Shown here one piece after another: positions 58,940-64,000 of a DNA stretch of 64,000 nt; the first letter of the stretch is position 1; each line of letters begins with the position of its first letter. Both the position numbers and the translations under genes were made by a program. The notes below the pieces were generated by a model. It had not been told where the DNA came from. It saw only the letters and a list, made by a program, of their open reading frames with translations, and ran no database searches. The stretch is from Desulfovibrio sp. MES5 (lineage in GTDB: Bacteria > Desulfobacterota > Desulfovibrionia > Desulfovibrionales > Desulfovibrionaceae), in assembly GCF_002237645.1 (NCBI RefSeq), contig NZ_MJUZ01000012.1:1-64000 (forward strand). Direction: 5' to 3'.

Positions 58940-60529
58940 ATGAACAAATGGACTGATCTCTTCCTCCTGCATCCCCTGCCCGAGGGTTGGCTTAACGGCC
59001 TTCTTTTCGTGACCTTTGGCCTGCATCTGCTGTTTGCCCTGCTTATTGTGGGCACGGCCATTCTGGGATTTGTGTTCTTTTTGCAGGACTGGCTGGACAA
59101 TGACCAGCCGGGGCAGCACTGGAACAGCAAGTTCCTGCACACCCATCTGGGGCTCAAAAGTCTGGCCGTAGTGCTTGGCATTGCACCTCTGCTGCTCATA
59201 CAGATCCGCTATTCCTACTCCTTCTTCACCGCCACAGGCCTTTTCGCTTACGCGTGGCTGGCGGTGATACCCCTGCTGATCGTGGCTTTTCTGCTCATTG
59301 ACGGCTTTAACCATTCGATGACCAGCCGCGCCTGGCTGGCCATGGTCTGCGGCGTCATCGGCGTGGGAGCCCTGCTTACCGTGCCCGCCATCTTTACCGG
59401 GGCGCTGGCGCTGATGGAGCGGCAGCCCCTGTGGGCTCGGTTCGGGCAGTCCGGCGGGCAGGATTTTGCCGTTTTGCCCGCGCTGGGGCCGCACTGGCTG
59501 TTGCGTTATCTGCACGTTATCGGCGCGGCTCTTGTGCTTGGCGCGGCATTTCAGCTCTTTTTCTCCACAAGGAACAATCCGGAGAAAACCCCACGCCTGC
59601 GGAGCTGGATTTTCGGCGCAACCCTGGCGCAGATTCTCATAGGCATACCGCTGCTGTTCACAGTGGCCGCCGAGCTCACCTGGATCATCGTCGCGGCGCT
59701 TACGGTGGGCGCGACGGCCGCCCTGCTGGTTTTGTGGGTGCTGCGTCCCCGTCAGTCCGCTTTGGAACCGGCCCCAAGGCCCGTGCCGCTGCCCGCGCCG
59801 CGTAGTCTGCTCTGGTTGCTCCCGCTGGCCTTCGCGGCCATGCTGGTGGGCCGTCAGTTCATACAGGACGGGGCCATGAATCCCCTTCAGGCCGCCAATG
59901 ACGCCTACCGCGCCGAGCGGGCCAAGACTATGGATCCCTTCCGCCAGCCTTCGCTGGACGCCTACGCCCTCAAACTCAAGACAGTGTATGACAATGGCGA
60001 CGTCATTTACGATCAGGCCTGCGCGCCCTGTCATGGTCTGGAAGGCAAGGGCGACGGCCCCGCAGCAAGGCAGCTTATTGTGCCCGCCGAGCACGTAGCC
60101 GACATCCGGGCCAACAGGGACTATATCTATACCCTCGTGCGGGACGGGGTGCCCGGTTCCGGCATGCCGTATTTCCGCCTTTATGACCGAGAAAAGATTG
60201 AGATGGTGCTGGACGCCATGGGCAAGCGCTTTAACATGTTCGGCAAGACCGATGTGCCGACGGACCGCGAGCCGGAGAGCGACGCCATGATCGTATGGGC
60301 TGAAACCTGCTCGGTCTGCCACGGCGTCGAGGGCGAGATCACCGCGTTCGGGCATACCTTGCTGCCCCCGCCGCCGGATTTGCAGCAGTATACCATGACC
60401 CATTCCCGTGCGCTTGAGGTCATCACCAACGGCTACCCCGGCACGGTCATGCCGCCATTCCGCCACTTGCCGCAGGAAGTGCTGGAGGATCTGACCATCA
60501 TCAGCAATACCTTCAGAGCGGTGAAGTAA
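58940..60529 (+). CDS. Membrane subunit with two haem c sites (second CydA-like partner)
   Basis: 529 residues. Residues 1-310 hold about eight membrane helices with scattered His (LLFVTFGLHLLFALLIVG, NSKFLHTHLGLKSL, HWLLRYLHVIGAALVLG) that could ligate haem b. The periplasmic C-terminus has two haem c sites: C361-APC-H365 and C457-SVC-H461, separated by GVPGSGMPYF and followed by GYPGTVMPPF (Met ligands). With its neighbours it makes a three-protein, five-haem-c membrane unit. I do not recognise a named complex. A clean terminator follows at 60663-60698. Confidence 0.72.
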   Translation: MNKWTDLFLLHPLPEGWLNGLLFVTFGLHLLFALLIVGTAILGFVFFLQDWLDNDQPGQHWNSKFLHTHLGLKSLAVVLGIAPLLLIQIRYSYSFFTATGLFAYAWLAVIPLLIVAFLLIDGFNHSMTSRAWLAMVCGVIGVGALLTVPAIFTGALALMERQPLWARFGQSGGQDFAVLPALGPHWLLRYLHVIGAALVLGAAFQLFFSTRNNPEKTPRLRSWIFGATLAQILIGIPLLFTVAAELTWIIVAALTVGATAALLVLWVLRPRQSALEPAPRPVPLPAPRSLLWLLPLAFAAMLVGRQFIQDGAMNPLQAANDAYRAERAKTMDPFRQPSLDAYALKLKTVYDNGDVIYDQACAPCHGLEGKGDGPAARQLIVPAEHVADIRANRDYIYTLVRDGVPGSGMPYFRLYDREKIEMVLDAMGKRFNMFGKTDVPTDREPESDAMIVWAETCSVCHGVEGEITAFGHTLLPPPPDLQQYTMTHSRALEVITNGYPGTVMPPFRHLPQEVLEDLTIISNTFRAVK

Positions 60530-60662
60530 GAGCTTGGAGTGCGTCAGGCCGTTGGCGGCTTTGCTGCCAACAGCCCGGAGAAGCAAGAGCGCAAGGACCG
60601 TGAATAGGCCAAGAGGCTGGTAACAGCCAACGCACGCGACTACGCGCAAAAAAGAAAAGAAA

Positions 60663-60698
60663 ACTGCCCGAAGGCGTCATCCTTCGGGCAGTCTTTTT
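60663..60698 (+). terminator. Terminator of the cytochrome operon
   Basis: ACTGCCCGAAGG (60663-60674) pairs perfectly with CCTTCGGGCAGT (60681-60692); CTTTTT follows. Confidence 0.92.
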
Positions 60699-60729
60699 AT
60701 GGCAATGGTTGGCGCATGCGCCAGCGGTT

Positions 60730-60887
60730 TGAGCATTTTTACTTTAACAGTGCTCTGGCGACTGCGTGAGCCGATGCCAGCAGGGCTTACGGCTGAAGAC
60801 AGCACCTCTATTAATTTGCGCTGTTAGGCGTCGAAGCGAGGGTGCCTTAACCTTTGAGAATGTCCATCGCACCGTTACTATGCTCTA
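60730..60887 (+). repeat. Type-B intergenic repeat, compact copy
   Basis: Left end TGAGCATTTTTACTTTAACA, right end in reverse TAGAGCATAGTAACGGTGCG. The core GCTCTGGCGACTGCGTGAGC, GAAGACAGCA and TTTGCGCTGTTA is shared with 24370-24914. It ends ten bases from the stop of the VUT gene. Confidence 0.75.
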
Positions 60888-60896
60888 TCCGACGGA

Positions 60897-61421
60897 TCAG
60901 GATTCCAACCCCATGGCGTACTCGCGCTGTTCGCGGCGGCGTACCAGCCAGAAGACCAGCAACGAGCCCAGCAGTTTGCTTATGCTCATAGTTATGATGG
61001 ACCAGGGCGTGGCAAGGCCGATGATGAGCAGAAAGACGACGCTGTCCAGAGGAGCGCCCACAAGGCTTGAAATAAGTATGCGCTGCGAGAACGGGCGGTT
61101 GGTAAACGTAAACAGCGCCCAGTCGCCCAGTTCGCCCATGGCGAAGGCGGCGGCGCTGGCCAGCGCGAGCTGCGGGGTGGCCATGTACCAGCTTATGACG
61201 CAGCCCGCCAGCATGGCCCACAGCACATGATGGCCCACGCGGCGCTGCGCATAGTCGCGCACCACGAAAATAAAGCCCACTATCAGCGACAGAGGAGCCC
61301 ACATTTCGCCATTGGGCAGTTCAACCAGGGGCGTAACGGCAAAGGCGTAGTTCACGCCCACAATAAGTGCCATGTAGGTAAAGAGAGTAAACATGGGCGC
61401 GAGAGTAAGCGTTGGCGGCAT
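60897..61421 (-). CDS. VUT-family (queuosine precursor-like) transporter
   Basis: 174 residues from ATG 61421; the frame is open back to 61568 but that extension is not membrane-like and no start has a good ribosome site, so the N-terminus is uncertain. About six membrane helices. The segment FVVRDYAQRRVGHHVLWAMLAG and later LISSLVGAPLDSVVFLLI match the COG1738/VUT pattern (YhhQ-like), members of which import queuosine precursors. No queuosine gene is nearby to support the substrate. Confidence 0.65.
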   Translation of the reverse strand: MPPTLTLAPMFTLFTYMALIVGVNYAFAVTPLVELPNGEMWAPLSLIVGFIFVVRDYAQRRVGHHVLWAMLAGCVISWYMATPQLALASAAAFAMGELGDWALFTFTNRPFSQRILISSLVGAPLDSVVFLLIIGLATPWSIITMSISKLLGSLLVFWLVRRREQREYAMGLES

Positions 61422-61669
61422 GATCGTCAAGTGAGGCGCGGCCGCAAAACGGGCCAGCGCAGCGAAGAAAATGGTATAACCCCATGCTGTTTTTTGTTTT
61501 TTTAGAAGAAGGGGAGGCGCTGCCCACAGGGCGGCAGAGCCTGTAGGCCAGGCTTGCGGCTTGACCACAGCGCGCGGATATGGGACAGAAAAACAGTTTA
61601 GTATGTATCTAGAAAAATTCTGCGCCTTTTTGTGCGCAGCGTAGGCCGGATCTTCGGCCAGGAGATGTA

Positions 61670-62593
61670 ATGACCGACCTGCAATACCGTTGCGGTTGGG
61701 TGGCGCTTATGGGGCCGCCCAATGCTGGCAAATCCACTTTGCTCAATTCCATTCTCGGGCAGAAGGTGACCATTGTCACGCCCAAACCGCAAACCACACG
61801 TAATCAGATCGTGGGCATCCACACCGATGAGGATTCCCAGATCATTTTTATGGATACTCCCGGCCTCACCCAGGTGCGCGGCCGTCTGAGCAAGACCATG
61901 ATCCAGGCCGTATGGCAAAGTCTGGGGCAGGCTGACATCATCATGCCGGTGTTGGACGCCCACATGTACATCCGCCATCCCGAATTTCTCGATCGCGATC
62001 TGGCCCCGGTGGCCCAGGCTCTTGCCAGTGACGAGCGCCCGATGATCGTGGTGGTCAACAAGGTGGACCTCTTCAGCGACAAAAGCCGCATGCTGCCCCT
62101 GCTGACAAAGCTGCACGAAATGTGGCCAAAGGCTGAAATATTCCCCGTGTCCGCCCTGCGGCGCGACGGCCTGACCGAACTTGTGGCGCTTATCAATAAA
62201 AAGCTGCCCAAGGGGGTTGCCCAGTTCCCCGAAGACCAGATTTCCACCGCGCCCCTGCGCTTCATGACGGCGGAAATCATCCGCGAAAAGCTGTTTCTCC
62301 ATCTGCGGCAGGAAGTTCCCTATTCCGTGGCTGTTGACGTGGAAAACTGGGAAGAAGACGAAGAACGCGGGCAAACGGTCATTCACGCCACCATTTACGT
62401 GGCCCGCCCCATGCATAAAGCAATGGTCATCGGCCGGGCCGGGCAGTCCATCAAGGTCATCGGCACCGAGGCCCGCAAGGACATTCAGACCCTTGTGGGC
62501 GGCAAGGTGCATCTGGAGCTCTGGGTCAAGGTGCGCGAGCACTGGACTGAAGACGCGGCCTTTTTGCGCGATCTCGGCATGATGGCGGAGTAG
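61670..62593 (+). CDS. era: GTPase Era
   Basis: 307 residues; GGAG before ATG 61670. GTPase motifs: GPPNAGKST (G1), TTRNQIVG (G2), DTPG (G3), NKVD (G4) and SAL (G5). The C-terminal KH domain has the [36 protein letters not shown] signature. Era helps mature 16S rRNA and the 30S subunit. The YggS-like gene starts two bases after it. Confidence 0.96.
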   Translation: MTDLQYRCGWVALMGPPNAGKSTLLNSILGQKVTIVTPKPQTTRNQIVGIHTDEDSQIIFMDTPGLTQVRGRLSKTMIQAVWQSLGQADIIMPVLDAHMYIRHPEFLDRDLAPVAQALASDERPMIVVVNKVDLFSDKSRMLPLLTKLHEMWPKAEIFPVSALRRDGLTELVALINKKLPKGVAQFPEDQISTAPLRFMTAEIIREKLFLHLRQEVPYSVAVDVENWEEDEERGQTVIHATIYVARPMHKAMVIGRAGQSIKVIGTEARKDIQTLVGGKVHLELWVKVREHWTEDAAFLRDLGMMAE

Positions 62594-62595
62594 CT

Positions 62596-63327
62596 ATGGA
62601 TCTGCTGGAACGTTACGGTCATGTGTTGGACAGGTTGAATACGGCCTGCGCCGCCGCCGGGCGGCCCAGGCAGGATGTGACCCTCATCGCCGTCTCCAAA
62701 CTGCACCCGGCAAGCGATGTGGCCGCCGTGGCCGCCGCCGGACAGGTGGACTTTGGCGAAAACTATGTGCAGGAAGCTCTGCAAAAGCGCGAGGATCTGG
62801 CGGCTGACGCCGGGTCCGCCGCGCTTGCCGCAGGCATACGCTGGCACATGATAGGGCATGTGCAGAGCCGCAAGGCCGCGCAGGTGGCGGGGGCCTTTGC
62901 CCTCATACACACGCTTGATTCCCGCAAACTGGCGGACGGCCTTGAAAAACGCATGGGTGACGCAGACGAGCGGCAACCCGTGCTTTTTGAGATAAATATC
63001 GCCTCCGAACCGCAAAAAAGCGGCCTTATGCCTGCAGATTTACCGGAATTGGCCGATTATGTACTTGAGAGTTGCCCGCACCTGGAAGTGCAGGGTCTCA
63101 TGTGCCTGCCCCCGGTTTTTGACGCCGGTGATGCGGCGCGTCCCCATTTTGCCCATCTGCGCGAGCTGCGGGACGGTCTGCGCCAGCATACGGGCCTGCC
63201 CCTGCCCATCCTTTCTATGGGCATGAGCGGCGACTTTGAGGCCGCTGTGGCCGAAGGGGCAACTCTGGTACGCATAGGCACGGATATTTTTGGGCCGCGT
63301 CCGGCCAAAACGCCGCCTCTGGCATAG
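62596..63327 (+). CDS. YggS/PROSC-family PLP-binding protein
   Basis: 243 residues. TIM-barrel PLP protein: the cofactor Lys lies in LIAVSKLHPAS, followed by VDFGENYVQEAL, WHMIGHVQSRKA, MCLPP and the phosphate loop LSMGMSGDFEAAVAEGATLVRIGTDIFG. The family keeps the PLP pool balanced and has no known catalytic reaction. It starts two bases after era, so it is co-transcribed with it. Confidence 0.93.
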   Translation: MDLLERYGHVLDRLNTACAAAGRPRQDVTLIAVSKLHPASDVAAVAAAGQVDFGENYVQEALQKREDLAADAGSAALAAGIRWHMIGHVQSRKAAQVAGAFALIHTLDSRKLADGLEKRMGDADERQPVLFEINIASEPQKSGLMPADLPELADYVLESCPHLEVQGLMCLPPVFDAGDAARPHFAHLRELRDGLRQHTGLPLPILSMGMSGDFEAAVAEGATLVRIGTDIFGPRPAKTPPLA

Positions 63328-63477
63328 TGTCTGCAATAGTTTGCAACAGGCATTGAGGCCGGTTTTGCGGGCAGCGGCGTTTCGGGCCTCTTCGGGCTTT
63401 CCGAAGGAGCTCCCCTCCCGTGAACATGACGGCGGCGCGGCATGGCCGTGGCGCTGCAAAGGCCAACGGAGTTGATT

Positions 63478-64000
63478 ATGGCGGCTAAGGAAAAAGAAGC
63501 CCCGGCCCTGCCCGAGGGTCAGGCTGAAATCCCCAAGAAAAAATCCCGGGTCAAGCGAATAGTCATTATTTTGGCGATCTTGCTCATGACCTTGAGCGGC
63601 GCTGGAATAGGCGGTTACTGGTGGCTCTATCTGCGTACGCCCTCCAACAGTTCGGGAGCTGCCGCGTCTGATGCCGCTGGCGCTCCTGCCGCAGCGGGCC
63701 AGCCTGCGGGTTCGTCCCAGGCAGGCGGCCAGGGCGGAGCGTCCGCGCAGGGTCAGTCTGGCGGTCAGAACGCGGCCGGAGGCGACGGGCGTATTGAACG
63801 ACAAAGCGACCTGCCCCGCAGCGGCGGCATGGTGCTGCCCCTGCCTTCCATCACCGTCAATCTGTCCGATCCTACCGGGCGGCGTTATCTCAAGATGAGC
63901 ATGGAGGTGGAGGTCAACGCCGATGTTTCGGCTGCCCTTCAGGCCAACAACGCCCGCATCCGCGACGCCATCATCATGCTGCTGGCTGGCAAGAATTATG
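63478..64000 (+). CDS. fliL: FliL, flagellar basal-body protein (runs off the window end)
   Basis: 174 codons are visible before the window ends. GGAG stands seven bases before ATG 63478. A basic N-terminus (KKKSRVKR) precedes one membrane helix (about 28-50), then a long Ala/Gly/Gln/Ser linker (about 57-105), then the FliL domain: LPLPSITVNLSDPTGRRYLKMSMEVEV and NARIRDAIIMLLAGKNY. FliL supports the stator and motor switch. It is the more canonical of two FliL-like genes in the window; fliM/fliN may lie beyond the edge. The linker is unusually long. Confidence 0.88.
   Translation, partial: MAAKEKEAPALPEGQAEIPKKKSRVKRIVIILAILLMTLSGAGIGGYWWLYLRTPSNSSGAAASDAAGAPAAAGQPAGSSQAGGQGGASAQGQSGGQNAAGGDGRIERQSDLPRSGGMVLPLPSITVNLSDPTGRRYLKMSMEVEVNADVSAALQANNARIRDAIIMLLAGKNY

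Larger units (their letters stand above)
60530..60896. other. Gene-free region after the cytochrome operon
   Basis: 367 bases: terminator at 60663-60698 and a full type-B repeat at 60730-60887. No gene. Confidence 0.7.

Overview
The window is GC-rich bacterial chromosome that looks like Desulfovibrio or a close relative (Desulfovibrionaceae). The pointers are the shikimate operon entered through an archaeal-type aldolase (ADH synthase plus 3-dehydroquinate synthase II), the flagellar gene order, a CbiR-like cobamide protein, a multi-haem c-type cytochrome membrane complex, and the general codon use. No sulfate-reduction gene lies in the window, so the genus is an inference.

Layout. 0.4-3.5 kb: MarR regulator with an EmrAB-type efflux pair. 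3.7-15.5 kb: flagellar genes on the minus strand, in transcription order flhB-flhA, then a break holding a Crp/Fnr regulator, an HD-GYP phosphodiesterase and a small HTH gene in AT-rich DNA, then flhF-flhG-fliA-cheY-fliL paralogue and two small unknown genes. 16-17.2 kb: MFS transporter. 17.4-23.2 kb: aromatic amino acid operon (ADH synthase, DHQ synthase II, pheA, aroA, tyrA) preceded by a leader peptide packed with Phe, Tyr and Trp codons and an intrinsic terminator. 23.2-30.4 kb: DHH phosphoesterase, CbiR-like protein, glycosyltransferase, an EAL-domain remnant and an M16C peptidase. 30.8-34.5 kb: rpsB-tsf and a TerC/CBS/CorC membrane protein. 34.5-36.8 kb: ilvBN behind a second leader peptide rich in Ile, Leu and Val codons and a terminator. 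37.4-45 kb: chemoreceptor, a eukaryote-like bifunctional PFK-2/FBPase-2, Asp/Glu racemase, tyrS, a small unknown protein and a PilZ protein. 45.8-55.4 kb: TSUP exporter with a membrane partner, YkgJ-like protein, hisIG, DEAD-box helicase, ribF and a PHP histidinol phosphatase. 56.7-60.5 kb: three-gene cytochrome complex with five CxxCH sites. 60.9-64 kb: VUT transporter, era, a YggS-family gene and the start of fliL.

Two signals stand out. First, the aromatic and branched-chain operons both carry classical ribosome-stalling attenuators: coding leader peptide, terminator, and for the aromatic operon a 10-bp antiterminator that is mutually exclusive with the terminator. Second, the intergenic spaces are seeded with short palindromic, MITE-like elements ending in TAGAGCA; five minus-strand genes (flhG, flhA, the chemoreceptor gene, tyrS and a small gene at 43.3 kb) end at a TAG that is also the first three bases of such an element.

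Functional links: motility and c-di-GMP (flagella, CheY, chemoreceptor, HD-GYP, PilZ, EAL remnant); amino acid synthesis (aromatic, branched-chain, histidine); respiration (cytochrome complex); translation (rpsB, tsf, tyrS, era, helicase).
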